From the NCBI GenBank assembly GCA_016190205.1, contig JACPQZ010000011.1:1-17052 (forward strand): DNA of 17,052 bases. Reading direction: 5' to 3'. Source of the stretch: Candidatus Omnitrophota bacterium. Lineage in GTDB: Bacteria > Omnitrophota > JACPQZ01. Shown one piece after another: positions 8,441-15,417 of this stretch (position 1 is its first letter; each line of letters starts with the position of its first letter). A model generated the notes under the pieces. That model saw only the letters and a program-made list of their open reading frames with translations, was not told the origin of the DNA and did no database searches. Both the position numbers and the translations under genes were made by a program.

Positions 8441-8481
8441 CAGACACACAAGGGTGTCTGACAGACACCCTTGTGTGTCTG
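8441..8481. repeat. 41-bp perfect palindrome between cobO and the reductase gene
   Basis: Two 20-base arms are perfect reverse complements around a single A at 8461. Each arm is itself an inverted repeat, CAGACAC-n6-GTGTCTG, so the DNA or RNA can fold as one long hairpin or two short ones. No T-run follows on either strand, so it is not a standard terminator. It resembles REP-like intercistronic elements. Confidence 0.85.
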
Positions 8482-8483
8482 GC

Positions 8484-9077
8484 TTAGAAATCGATGCCCA
8501 GCTGTGCCTGGATTCCCTCTTGGTAGGGGTGCTTGACGAGCCGCATGTCCGTGACGAGATCGGCCTCTTCGACGAGCTCTTTCGGGGCGTCGCGGCCGGT
8601 GATGATGCAATGGGTTTGAGGAGGCCGTTTTTTGAGCCCGGCGAGGACTTCTCCAACAGGGAGAAAATGATATTTTAGGACATAACTCAGCTCATCAAAG
8701 ACGACCAGCCGGTAGCGTGCGTCGAGCATCATCTCCATGCACTTTCCCCAGGCCCTCCGGGCGCACTCGACGTCGCGCTTAAAATCCTTTGTATCCCAGG
8801 TGAACCCCTCCCCCATGCAAAAAAAATCGAGGCGGCCTTTAAGCCCCCTCGCAAATAAAGACTCCCCTGTTTTCCACTTTCCCTTGATAAACTGGACGAC
8901 TCCTACGCGCCACCCATGGCCCAGGGCGCGGAAGACGGCCCCCAGGGCCGCGCTTGTCTTGCCCTTCCCCTCCCCCGTGTAAACGATCAGGAGCCCCTTT
9001 TTGACCGGCTTGGCCCGTTCGCGGTACGTCCGGGGGGCCCTGTCTTTTAAGGCCGCGCGCCTGCGCCCTGCTGCCAT
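8484..9077 (-). CDS. cobO: Cob(I)alamin adenosyltransferase (CobO/BtuR family)
   Basis: The enzyme transfers the 5'-deoxyadenosyl group of ATP to reduced corrinoid cobalt, making adenosylcobalamin in the cytoplasm. The length of 197 residues is normal for the CobO/BtuR/CobA family. The P-loop GEGKGKTSAALG (35-46) is followed by VVQFIKGKW, the characteristic GEGFTWDT, VVFDELSYVLKYHFL and a C-terminal HPYQEGIQAQLGIDF segment typical of the family. The ATG at 9077 has AGAAGG seven bases upstream and overlaps the 3' end of the preceding gene by 31 bases. It sits between a transcobalamin-like protein and a ferredoxin-NADP reductase, consistent with adenosylating imported corrinoid. Regulation is probably by the cobalamin riboswitch at the head of the operon, if transcripts pass the repeat at 9952-10123. 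Confidence 0.96.
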   Translation of the reverse strand: MAAGRRRAALKDRAPRTYRERAKPVKKGLLIVYTGEGKGKTSAALGAVFRALGHGWRVGVVQFIKGKWKTGESLFARGLKGRLDFFCMGEGFTWDTKDFKRDVECARRAWGKCMEMMLDARYRLVVFDELSYVLKYHFLPVGEVLAGLKKRPPQTHCIITGRDAPKELVEEADLVTDMRLVKHPYQEGIQAQLGIDF

Positions 9078-9484
9078 GCCTCGACCTTCTCCGTCACGTC
9101 CTCAAACATATATTTCCAGGCGACGCGGTCCCCCGGCTTGAGGGTTGTCCCAAAAGGGTTGACGTCCCTCGAGCCGTTTAAGAAAACTACCCACCAAACG
9201 TTGGCCCCAGGGCTTGTCGCGACATTATTAACGCTCGCCACCTCCCTCGGGTCACAGCAGATGGCGTCGTTTTTAACCTGACAGGCCTTCTTAAGAAGGC
9301 TCTCCGGGGTATCTTCCCCCGTGGCCTTAAGTTCCATAAGGATGGAGTCCTCGCCTTGAGGGCCGAAATCGACTTCCAGAGTGACAGGAAATGTGGGTTG
9401 GGATTCATCCGCACACAGGTTCGGGATGCCGGCCAGGAGAAGGGCAGTCAGAAGCCCTGAAACGAAGAATTTGCTGCGGATCAC
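9047..9484 (-). CDS. Exported DUF4430 protein (transcobalamin C-terminal-like)
   Basis: The protein has 145 residues from a GTG start (9484-9482) that directly abuts the preceding stop, with AAGG five bases upstream. Residues 1-25 are a signal peptide (MIRSKF, hydrophobic core, ...PNLCA/DES); the cysteine does not fit a lipobox well. Residues ~30-135 match the DUF4430 fold: SLLKKACQVKNDA, a middle beta segment, then VWWVVFLNGSRDVNPFG and LKPGDRVAWKYMFED, where family members carry W..yvNG and GD.VeW.Y. DUF4430 resembles the corrinoid-covering C-terminal domain of transcobalamin and intrinsic factor. Given its neighbours cobO, btuB and tonB, I infer a periplasmic corrinoid-binding protein. A CC pair (ICCD) in the middle could be structural or a cobalt ligand; this is speculation. 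Confidence 0.82.
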   Translation of the reverse strand: MIRSKFFVSGLLTALLLAGIPNLCADESQPTFPVTLEVDFGPQGEDSILMELKATGEDTPESLLKKACQVKNDAICCDPREVASVNNVATSPGANVWWVVFLNGSRDVNPFGTTLKPGDRVAWKYMFEDVTEKVEAWQQGAGARP

Positions 9485-9931
9485 TTAAACCTTAAGGGTG
9501 CTGTGGCGCCGCATCACCCACGCACGTGCCAGGGCGAAGACTGCGGCAAAGCTCAAGGTGTACCCTATTTGCCAGGCGAGGGAGATTAAGAAGTAGGGTA
9601 CGGTCGTCACGATGGACTGCCAAAGGCCGGCGGGCGTATTGGGAAACCCTTCGCACATACCGACAGCCCACGCCCCCGAGGCGATGACAAGGTGGAACAC
9701 CGGAGTGGCTGCGAGCAATCCCAGGACAAGAGGGCCCAAGCCCAGCCGGACCCTTGCCAGGCGTGCCGCGCCCACCGTGGCAAAGACCGCGAGGAGCCGC
9801 ACAGGGGTCATCGCGTCAAAGCCCAAAACAATATCCCGAACGAGCATGCCGCCCAGACCAATACCCAAAACTTCCCAGGTCTTTAAAAAGCACATCCCGA
9901 TAAGAACCGCTGCCACAATGGGGCTCAACAT
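9485..9931 (-). CDS. Small integral membrane protein, DUF6580-like; candidate corrinoid transporter
   Basis: The protein has 148 residues and about four to five membrane segments (near 3-18, 44-58, 68-92 and 107-136). The stretch MLVRDIVLGFDAMTPVRLL and the later TPAGLWQSIVTTVPYFLISLAW recall DUF6580 proteins (DLILGF..., ...aGL...YvaaiPFF), which look like ECF-transporter substrate-binding (S) components. The usual N-terminal PHPPN.xP segment seems missing, so the protein is ~25 residues short, yet the start is well supported: AAGGAG lies seven bases before the ATG at 9931. The DUF4430 gene follows with no gap. Because no btuC, btuD or btuF is present, I infer it may carry corrinoid across the inner membrane. 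The family match is from memory of the pattern and is moderate. Confidence 0.75.
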   Translation of the reverse strand: MLSPIVAAVLIGMCFLKTWEVLGIGLGGMLVRDIVLGFDAMTPVRLLAVFATVGAARLARVRLGLGPLVLGLLAATPVFHLVIASGAWAVGMCEGFPNTPAGLWQSIVTTVPYFLISLAWQIGYTLSFAAVFALARAWVMRRHSTLKV

Positions 9932-9951
9932 TTCTTTGCTCCTTCTTCACC

Positions 9952-10123
9952 CGTCATTGCGAGGTTGCCAAAGGCAACCGTGGCAATCTCAATGAGGCCA
10001 TGAGTTGCTGAACGCAACTCATAGGGCCGAATTGATCCCGAGCGCGTCATAATGAGATTGCTTCGGCCCTTCGGGCCTCGCAATGACGAGCGAGGGATCT
10101 CCTCGCGGCCTCCTCGCAATGAC
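9952..10123. repeat. Dispersed palindromic repeat inserted in the cobalamin operon
   Basis: CGTCATTGCGAGG (9952-9964) and its exact complement CCTCGCAATGACG (10076-10088) bound a 137-bp element, with a further CCTCGCAATGAC at 10112-10123. Inside are smaller hairpins: GGTTGCC/GGCAACC (9963-9979), ATGAGTTGC/GCAACTCAT (10000-10022) and GGCCC/GGGCC near 10065-10077. This CATTGCGAGG repeat type is widely scattered in many bacterial genomes. It fills the 208-bp gap between tonB and the membrane-protein gene. Confidence 0.85.
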
Positions 10124-10139
10124 AATGGATCATATCCTA

Positions 10140-10694
10140 TCATTTCGTCAGTTTAAAGACTACCGGTATTTCCAATGTGCTCACGACTGCTTTGCCAAAC
10201 CGCCGGGCAGGCTCAAAGCGCCATGACCGTGCGGTCTTCACAGCCGCCTGATCCAGGGTGGCATGCCCTGAACTTTCTTCAATTTCCACCCGGACGCTCC
10301 GTCCGTTCTCTCCCACGATGATCTGGAGAACGACCGTCCCCTCCGCTCCGATAAGGCGGGCTGCGCGGGGATACGCGGGGGGCCGGTTTTCAAGTAAGTT
10401 TGCCTGCGATGAGCTCACGACGCCTGGCGCAGGATTAAATTCAGTGCGGGCCTCTGCGGCTTTTTGGCTCACGGGTTCATGGAACAACGGCGCCGGATCT
10501 GAAACCGACTCAACTTTAGGGTACACTTCACTCTGCCGGATGGCAGCACCCGGAGTGAAGCTCGCGAGGGAAAACTCGATCGCGGAGCGGCCGGTCGCCA
10601 CCTCAACCACGGGCCGGGACATCCACTGATAGGACAGAAACCCGAAGGCTGCTCCATGAATGACCGCCGACCAGAGGAAGAAGCGTTTTTTCAC
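10140..10694 (-). CDS. tonB: TonB energy-transducing protein
   Basis: TonB spans the periplasm and couples the inner-membrane ExbB/ExbD proton-driven motor to outer-membrane receptors. The protein has 184 residues, short for TonB because the proline-rich linker is reduced. One membrane anchor lies near residues 5-22 (FFLWSAVIHGAAFGFLSY, with the SxxxH-type motif). The C-terminal domain (~103-184) carries the family signature RPPAYPRAARLIGAEGTVVL, then ESSGHATLDQAA and SWRFEPARRFGKAV. The GTG start at 10694 overlaps the btuB stop as GTGA, so it is probably translated with btuB and dedicated to it. ExbB/ExbD are not in the window. Confidence 0.93.
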   Translation of the reverse strand: MKKRFFLWSAVIHGAAFGFLSYQWMSRPVVEVATGRSAIEFSLASFTPGAAIRQSEVYPKVESVSDPAPLFHEPVSQKAAEARTEFNPAPGVVSSSQANLLENRPPAYPRAARLIGAEGTVVLQIIVGENGRSVRVEIEESSGHATLDQAAVKTARSWRFEPARRFGKAVVSTLEIPVVFKLTK

Positions 10695-12577
10695 AGCTCG
10701 ATCTTGGCCCCGCCGTAAAAAGCGGCTCCCGCGTTGCGAAAGCCGCTTTCGACGATTTCCTGATTAAAAACGTTCTCCACCCGGAACCATACCCCAAAAT
10801 CTTCCGTCCAGTCGAAGGCGAGGCGCGCATCCGCCTTGGTGTAGGACGCGGCCTCAAACAGGTCCGACGTAAAGTTATCCAGGTTAAAAATTCGGGTTGG
10901 TTCGTCACCCTTGTGCACGACGTCCACCGTAAGTTTGAAGCGCTCTAAAAATTCAATGTCGGCGCCGGCCGTGAGGTACGTATGGGGCACATTTTCGAGA
11001 CCACCCCCGTCCATGCGTCCGTCCGTGCGCGTATAGGTGGCGAATAGCGATAGCTCATCTGACGGCCACCAGCGGGCCTCGAGCTCAACCCCGCGCGTGT
11101 GCCCGCCGTTCACATTGGCGTAGCCGGCGTCGCGGAAGAGAATGCGCTTGGAATAATCGTATCGAAAGTATGTGCCCGTGAGCTTAACGGAGTCCGACCA
11201 GAGCTTCTGCTCAAGACCCGCGTCCCAGCTCGTCCCCCTTTCCGGCTTAAGGCCGGGATTGCCGAAGTTAAACACGGTTCCGTCGGACGCCGTGAAACGG
11301 CCGAAGAGCTCAAAAAGAGAGGGCTCGCGAAAGCCCGTCGCGGCGTGGCCCTTAAGACGCGTGCCGGTCTTATCAAAGGAATACGAGGCCGCCCCCTCGG
11401 CGCTTTCATACGTGTGGGCCGCTTCATGGTGTCCCACGCGGCCCCCGAGGGATACATTCAGATTCTCGTCCAGCATCGACAGCCGGTTCTCAAGGTATGC
11501 GGCGTAACGGTAGAGATTGAAGTGATCCTCTACGGGCGGGACCGTTTGGGAGAGCCACTCGCGCTCGTATTCCCCTCCCAGGGTGATCGAATACGCATTG
11601 GACAGGATGACATTCGCCTGGTATTCAATATTTTGGGTATTGCCGTCGAACTCGCTGTCGTCTGAGACAGGATCTCCCGCATCTACCCCGCGGACAAAGC
11701 GCCGGTCGGTGTCCACAAACCCCACGCGCACGACCTGTTCTAGAGAGTCCGAGGGGCGGTTCCGGATGAGGCCGCTATAATGGAGGAGCCGGGTCTTGCG
11801 CCAGTCGTTTGGATCGTTCGTGTCCTCGTTGAAAACGCCGCCCAAAATCTGCGGGGAGTCATTGAGGTCGCTGTCCGCGTAATCGGCATTGATGAGAAAG
11901 CGCAGTTCGAGCTTGGGGTCCGGCACGTATCCTAGGTTTCCTGAATAGCTGTCCGTGGAGTAGCCGTCGTTTTCCCTTAAGCCCTTGGAGGTGAGGCGCG
12001 TGTACCCTGTGAAATAGTCGAGTCCTGCTTGGGCGCCGGAGACCTGGTATGTCTGGCGCCACGTGTGGTGGGTGCCGCCCTCCACACGAGTTGAGAGGCG
12101 CGGCGGACCGGCCTCCCCCCGCCTTGGCCGGATATTGATGACTCCACCCATGGCCCTCGAGCCATAGAGCGTGCTGGAACCGCCGCGGATGACCTCTATT
12201 TGATCCACGTCATCCACCAGAAGGTCCTCAATGAAAGGAGTCACGCTCCCCTGGGGATCGGAAGGGTCCCGGAGAGGCATGCCCTCCAGCAGCACCGCAG
12301 TGTCGAAGGAGCGCGTCCCTCGTATACGGATCGTGGCGAGCTTTCCAGCCGCTCCCAGTTGTTGGACGCGGACCCCGGGCACATCTCTTAGGGACTCCAC
12401 AATAGAAATGGACCCCTCGTTCTCAATATCGTCTTGAGAGATGACGGACACTGACTTTCCTATCCGCTCAAGGGGTTCCTCCACGCGTGAGGCCGTAACC
12501 ACGATGGGCTCTTCGAGAGCAAAGGCGGGCAGGGGTGAGGCAACAGAAAGTATGATGAGCGAGAGTGCACGGCGCAT
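10691..12577 (-). CDS. btuB: TonB-dependent outer-membrane receptor, BtuB-type (vitamin B12)
   Basis: The protein has 628 residues. Residues 1-20 are a signal peptide. A TonB box lies at ~23-31 (EPIVVTASR). The plug domain (~30-155) carries SVSVISQDDIE, RDVPGVRVQQ, IRIRGTRSFDTAVLLEGMPL and IEVIRGGSSTLYGSRAMGGVINI. The remainder is a 22-strand-type beta-barrel with alternating aromatic strands (NPGLKPERGTSWDAGLEQKL is a typical late-barrel motif). The final residue is Leu rather than the common Phe or Trp. B12 as substrate is inferred from BtuB-like length and plug sequence and, strongly, from the cobalamin riboswitch immediately upstream and the cob genes around it. GAGGA lies eight bases before the ATG and is buried in the riboswitch expression-platform hairpin. 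The stop overlaps tonB. Confidence 0.93.
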   Translation of the reverse strand: MRRALSLIILSVASPLPAFALEEPIVVTASRVEEPLERIGKSVSVISQDDIENEGSISIVESLRDVPGVRVQQLGAAGKLATIRIRGTRSFDTAVLLEGMPLRDPSDPQGSVTPFIEDLLVDDVDQIEVIRGGSSTLYGSRAMGGVINIRPRRGEAGPPRLSTRVEGGTHHTWRQTYQVSGAQAGLDYFTGYTRLTSKGLRENDGYSTDSYSGNLGYVPDPKLELRFLINADYADSDLNDSPQILGGVFNEDTNDPNDWRKTRLLHYSGLIRNRPSDSLEQVVRVGFVDTDRRFVRGVDAGDPVSDDSEFDGNTQNIEYQANVILSNAYSITLGGEYEREWLSQTVPPVEDHFNLYRYAAYLENRLSMLDENLNVSLGGRVGHHEAAHTYESAEGAASYSFDKTGTRLKGHAATGFREPSLFELFGRFTASDGTVFNFGNPGLKPERGTSWDAGLEQKLWSDSVKLTGTYFRYDYSKRILFRDAGYANVNGGHTRGVELEARWWPSDELSLFATYTRTDGRMDGGGLENVPHTYLTAGADIEFLERFKLTVDVVHKGDEPTRIFNLDNFTSDLFEAASYTKADARLAFDWTEDFGVWFRVENVFNQEIVESGFRNAGAAFYGGAKIEL

Positions 12578-12620
12578 AAAAAAATCCTCGTCAAAGTCGG
12601 TTCGAGAGACTCTGACGGGG
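12578..12620 (-). terminator. Riboswitch expression platform: terminator that also covers the btuB ribosome-binding site
   Basis: On the minus strand CCCCGTCAGAGTC (12620-12608) pairs with GACTTTGACGAGG (12598-12586) around a nine-base loop, with one mismatch and one G-U pair, followed by A and seven T (12585-12578) and then the btuB ATG. GAGG of the Shine-Dalgarno lies in the 3' arm, so the hairpin can block both transcription and translation. Confidence 0.75.
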
Positions 12621-12694
12621 ACTGCACCCTGCTTAAAAACTTGGCCCTCGTCTTTGGAACCCCTCCCCTCTACCGGGGAAGAGTATCCCTGCTT

Positions 12695-12895
12695 CGACAG
12701 GCAGGTCTTCTGGCTTGGGGATTAACCTACTCTCCGCGCCTTCCCTTCGGCTCGCTCCACCCTCACACCCGGCAGAGCCCACGAAAGTGGCATATTGCGG
12801 ATTTCGTCCCCCCCTCACAGCGGCGGGACCGCGGCCGATTTTAACGGCCTTCCCTCTTCACCCCGGCCTAAGGCCGGGGAACCTGTCAAAGTGGA
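12695..12895 (-). ncRNA. Cobalamin riboswitch
   Basis: Read 5' to 3' on the minus strand, the aptamer opens with GGTTCCC and a GC-rich hairpin near 12882-12862, then GGTGAAGAGGGAAGG. It continues with GGTCCCGCCGCTGTGAG, GACGAAATCC, the GCCACT box near 12791-12786, and the B12 box AAGCCAGAAGACCTGCC (12716-12700). The order and sequence of these conserved blocks match the classical AdoCbl riboswitch. It lies in the leader of btuB, which ends in a terminator hairpin at 12586-12620, so adenosylcobalamin should turn the operon off. Confidence 0.95.
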
Positions 12896-12942
12896 TTAAG
12901 ATTATCCCCGAGGTGAGGCAATGTCAAGTGCAAATTTACACA
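12886..12942 (-). promoter_or_regulatory. Promoter/operator element copy 1 (btuB operon)
   Basis: On the minus strand TTGACA (12927-12922) and TAATCT (12904-12899) are 17 bases apart; transcription would begin near 12892, just before the riboswitch. Upstream is a near-palindrome GTGCAAATTTACAC (plus strand 12928-12941). The whole 57-bp block is 52/57 identical to that at 15456-15512. The 67 bp from here to the cobS stop show no terminator, so cobS transcripts may read through. Confidence 0.75.
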
Positions 12943-13009
12943 TTGTAAAGGCAATTTAGAAATGTCGTGTTTTCAGCAAGTTAGAGATGGGGTTGTCATG
13001 GCATGCGCG

Positions 13010-13750
13010 TTAGCCTGTTGCCAGGGACACCCCGAACAACATCAGAACCTCCGTCAACTCGCCTGCGGCTCCCAGGGCATCGCCAGTCACGCCTCCCAGG
13101 GTACGTCTGAAGACCGAGCGTAAGGCGAGGCCTGTGACCATCGAGGCGACAACGAGTCCAAGGCCAAGCCGTCCAAGTGCAAACCATGAAACAGGCAGGA
13201 TCATCGCCGTGGCCGCAACCAGGGCAAGGGGATGAGCGAAGCGCACAAATGCTGCTGCGGTTCCCGGTCCGGATCGGGCATAAGGTAACGTCGTCCCAAG
13301 GAGCACCATGGCATAACGGCCAACGCACGGTGTCAGGAGAAGCGCTCGCATCATCGCGGCCCGTGGAAGGCTGCTGAGAAGCGCAAACTTCCCCAGGAGG
13401 AGCACCATTAACCCCACCACGGCCATGGCACCCATATGCGGGTCCTTCATGATGCGTAGACGTTCTGCAGGCGTACGGCCTGCGTAGAGTCCGTCACACA
13501 CATCACCGAAGCCGTCGAGATGGATAGCTCCGGTGAGTATGATCCATGTGAGCAGCACGCAGGCGCCAGTCACTAGCGGCGGAACCCATTGAGCGGTGAA
13601 GACGTAAACCGCGACTAGGACGCCCCCGATGAGTAGACCGACCGGTGGAAACCAAAGGAAGGACCCGCCGAGTTCGGTCTCCTGAACTTCGCCTCTTGGC
13701 CCGAACGGTAAGATGGTCAAGCATCCCAAGGCAACCTGTAGCCGCCTCAT
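13010..13750 (-). CDS. cobS: Adenosylcobinamide-GDP ribazoletransferase (cobalamin synthase)
   Basis: CobS joins adenosylcobinamide-GDP to alpha-ribazole (phosphate) at the inner membrane, the last step of nucleotide-loop assembly. The length of 246 residues is normal. The signature LTGAIHLDGFGDVCDGLYAG (~69-88) carries the acidic, Mg-binding residues, followed by KDPHMGAMAVVGLMVLLLGKFALL. Several hydrophobic helices follow, and the GGVTGDALGAAGELTEVLMLF end is characteristic. The ATG at 13750 overlaps the cobT stop (ATGA). It is the last gene of cobU-cobT-cobS, and no terminator is visible before the next promoter. Confidence 0.95.
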   Translation of the reverse strand: MRRLQVALGCLTILPFGPRGEVQETELGGSFLWFPPVGLLIGGVLVAVYVFTAQWVPPLVTGACVLLTWIILTGAIHLDGFGDVCDGLYAGRTPAERLRIMKDPHMGAMAVVGLMVLLLGKFALLSSLPRAAMMRALLLTPCVGRYAMVLLGTTLPYARSGPGTAAAFVRFAHPLALVAATAMILPVSWFALGRLGLGLVVASMVTGLALRSVFRRTLGGVTGDALGAAGELTEVLMLFGVSLATG

Positions 13751-14805
13751 GTCACCTTTCCAGCTACTCCGGCTTCTTCAAACGTCGTCATTTCAGTGAG
13801 CACCTTACACGCGGCTTCAGCCAAGGATATGGCGAGCGCCGCTCCTGTCCCCTCCCCAAGCCGCAAGTCCAAATCCAGAAGAGGCTTAAGCCCCAGAGAC
13901 TCAAGGACCCTGCAATGTCCTGGTTCCTGAGAGAGATGAGAGGCGAGGAGATAGTTTTTGACGCGGGACTCAAGGCCTACAGCAATCAGTGCGGCCGCCC
14001 CTGAAATGAATCCATCCACGACCACTGGAAGCCTCGCCTGTGCGCCTCCGAGGATGACCCCGACCAATCCCGCAATCTCAAATCCGCCCACCTTGGTGAG
14101 CACGTCAAGCGGATCCGAAGGATCCGGCATGTTCACCGCGAGTGCTTGCTGAATCGCATAGAGTTTTCTGGCATACGTGGAGTCATCAATCCCCGTGCCC
14201 CGACCGGTCACTTGTTCGACCGGTGTACCGGTCATGGCCGCCGTAATGGCACTGCTGGCTGTCGTATTTCCAATCCCCATGTCCCCGGTTCCGATGATGT
14301 CCACGCCGCGGGCGACCTCGTGCACGACGATGTCACGCCCCGTTTGAATCGCAGCACACGCCTGTTCAGTTGTCATCGCCGGACCCTGAGTGATATTCCG
14401 TGTGCCATACCCGATCTTTCGTGAGACGAGATCCGGATGAGACGGAAGATCCCCCGCCACCCCCATATCAACGACGACAACTCGCGCCCCCACATGCCGT
14501 GCCAGGACATTGATCCCCGCTCCGCCCCGAAGGAAATTGGCGACCATCTGCTGGGTGACGACTTGGGGATAGGCGCTGACACCTGCTTGAGCGACCCCAT
14601 GGTCGGCAGCCATCGTGATGATGACTTTCTGGGACAAGCGGGGAGTGGCGGTGCGGGTGATCCCGACGATCTGTTTGGCAAGTGATTCGAGCCTGCCCAG
14701 GCTTCCCAGGGGTTTCGTCAGATGATCCAGGCGGGCCTGGGCCTGCTGCATCAGACTGTGTTCCACGTCTTCAATCTGAATGTCAAGCTGTGACGAGAGA
14801 CGCAT
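13747..14805 (-). CDS. cobT: Nicotinate-nucleotide--dimethylbenzimidazole phosphoribosyltransferase
   Basis: CobT activates the lower-ligand base (dimethylbenzimidazole or another benzimidazole, purine or phenol) by transferring phosphoribose from nicotinate mononucleotide, giving alpha-ribazole phosphate. The protein has 352 residues, normal length. Motifs: KPLGSLGRLE (~31-40), TMAADHGVAQAGVSAYPQ, NFLRGGAGINVLAR, DIIGTGDMGIGNTTASSAI and the catalytic loop RLGEGTGAALA, whose Glu at about residue 318 matches the catalytic Glu of the Salmonella enzyme. The ATG at 14805 has AGGAG six bases upstream and lies 23 bases inside the end of cobU. TTAA is much scarcer here than in the flanking operon. 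Confidence 0.97.
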   Translation of the reverse strand: MRLSSQLDIQIEDVEHSLMQQAQARLDHLTKPLGSLGRLESLAKQIVGITRTATPRLSQKVIITMAADHGVAQAGVSAYPQVVTQQMVANFLRGGAGINVLARHVGARVVVVDMGVAGDLPSHPDLVSRKIGYGTRNITQGPAMTTEQACAAIQTGRDIVVHEVARGVDIIGTGDMGIGNTTASSAITAAMTGTPVEQVTGRGTGIDDSTYARKLYAIQQALAVNMPDPSDPLDVLTKVGGFEIAGLVGVILGGAQARLPVVVDGFISGAAALIAVGLESRVKNYLLASHLSQEPGHCRVLESLGLKPLLDLDLRLGEGTGAALAISLAEAACKVLTEMTTFEEAGVAGKVT

Positions 14806-15370
14806 GTGCGCTCCTGCGAGAGGACGAGCGCGCTTTGATCAGGGCGGGGATTCCCGCCACGAGCAGATACACTTCGTCGGCGAGGGCGGCGGCGATCTGA
14901 TTGGTCAGGCCGGCCAGGTCACGAAATCGCCGGCCCATCGGGAACTCGGGCACGATACCGGAACCGACTTCATTCGTCACCAGGATCACAGGATAGGGCG
15001 TGCGGCGAAGGACGTGACACAGGCGACGAACCTGCTGCTCAATCCTCGCATCTGACTGACCAGTCACCAAGAGCTGGGAGACATACATTGTGAGACAATC
15101 GAGAATCAGCCCGTCGGATTTCCCGTTTAGCTGCGCAACAACCTTCGCGGGATCTCGTGGGTGCTCGATGGTCCTCCAATGCGCGGGTCGGTGCCGTCGG
15201 TGGTGAGCAATTCGCTGCCGCATTTCCCGATCGGCTGCCTTGCACGTGGCGAGGTAGACGATGCCTTGACCACAGCGCTTGGCCAGCTCCACCGCAAACC
15301 GGCTTTTCCCGCTACGCGTCCCTCCAGTGATGAGAATGAGACGCCCCTTCTGGTTCCTTGGTAGTTTCAT
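14783..15370 (-). CDS. cobU: Bifunctional adenosylcobinamide kinase / adenosylcobinamide-phosphate guanylyltransferase
   Basis: CobU phosphorylates adenosylcobinamide and then transfers GMP to it, so it allows salvage of incomplete corrinoids. Counted from the ATG at 15370 (195 residues): P-loop GGTRSGKS at 16-23; HHRRHRPAHW around 56-65 with the histidine that carries GMP; DCLTMYVSQLL at 91-101; TNEVGSGIVP at 132-141; and RRFRDLAGLTNQIAA near 147-161. The reading frame stays open upstream to a GTG at 15421, but that extension would translate the terminator hairpin at 15392-15417 and adds no family sequence, so I choose 15370. The ribosome-binding site there is weak. The 3' end overlaps cobT by 23 bases. 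Confidence 0.93.
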   Translation of the reverse strand: MKLPRNQKGRLILITGGTRSGKSRFAVELAKRCGQGIVYLATCKAADREMRQRIAHHRRHRPAHWRTIEHPRDPAKVVAQLNGKSDGLILDCLTMYVSQLLVTGQSDARIEQQVRRLCHVLRRTPYPVILVTNEVGSGIVPEFPMGRRFRDLAGLTNQIAAALADEVYLLVAGIPALIKARSSSRRSAHASLVTA

Positions 15371-15391
15371 GGCAAGACGCTTCAGGGCAAC

Positions 15392-15417
15392 AAAAAACCC
15401 GCTGACGAAGGCGGGTT
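15392..15417 (-). terminator. Terminator hairpin in the cobU leader (attenuator candidate)
   Basis: On the minus strand AACCCGC and GCGGGTT pair around CTTCGTCA and run into six T (15397-15392). It lies ~45 bases after the predicted cobU transcription start (15462) and 21 bases before the cobU ATG, so it would stop transcription before the operon unless prevented. No T-run exists on the plus side. Confidence 0.75.

Noticed and set aside
9925-10143. Minus-strand ORF of 72 codons between tonB and the membrane-protein gene
   Set aside because: It is made entirely of the dispersed palindromic repeat and has no plausible protein features.
11099-11665. Plus-strand ORF of 188 codons inside btuB
   Set aside because: It is antisense to a well-supported TonB-dependent receptor, has no recognisable motif and reflects the GC-rich codon pattern of the opposite strand.
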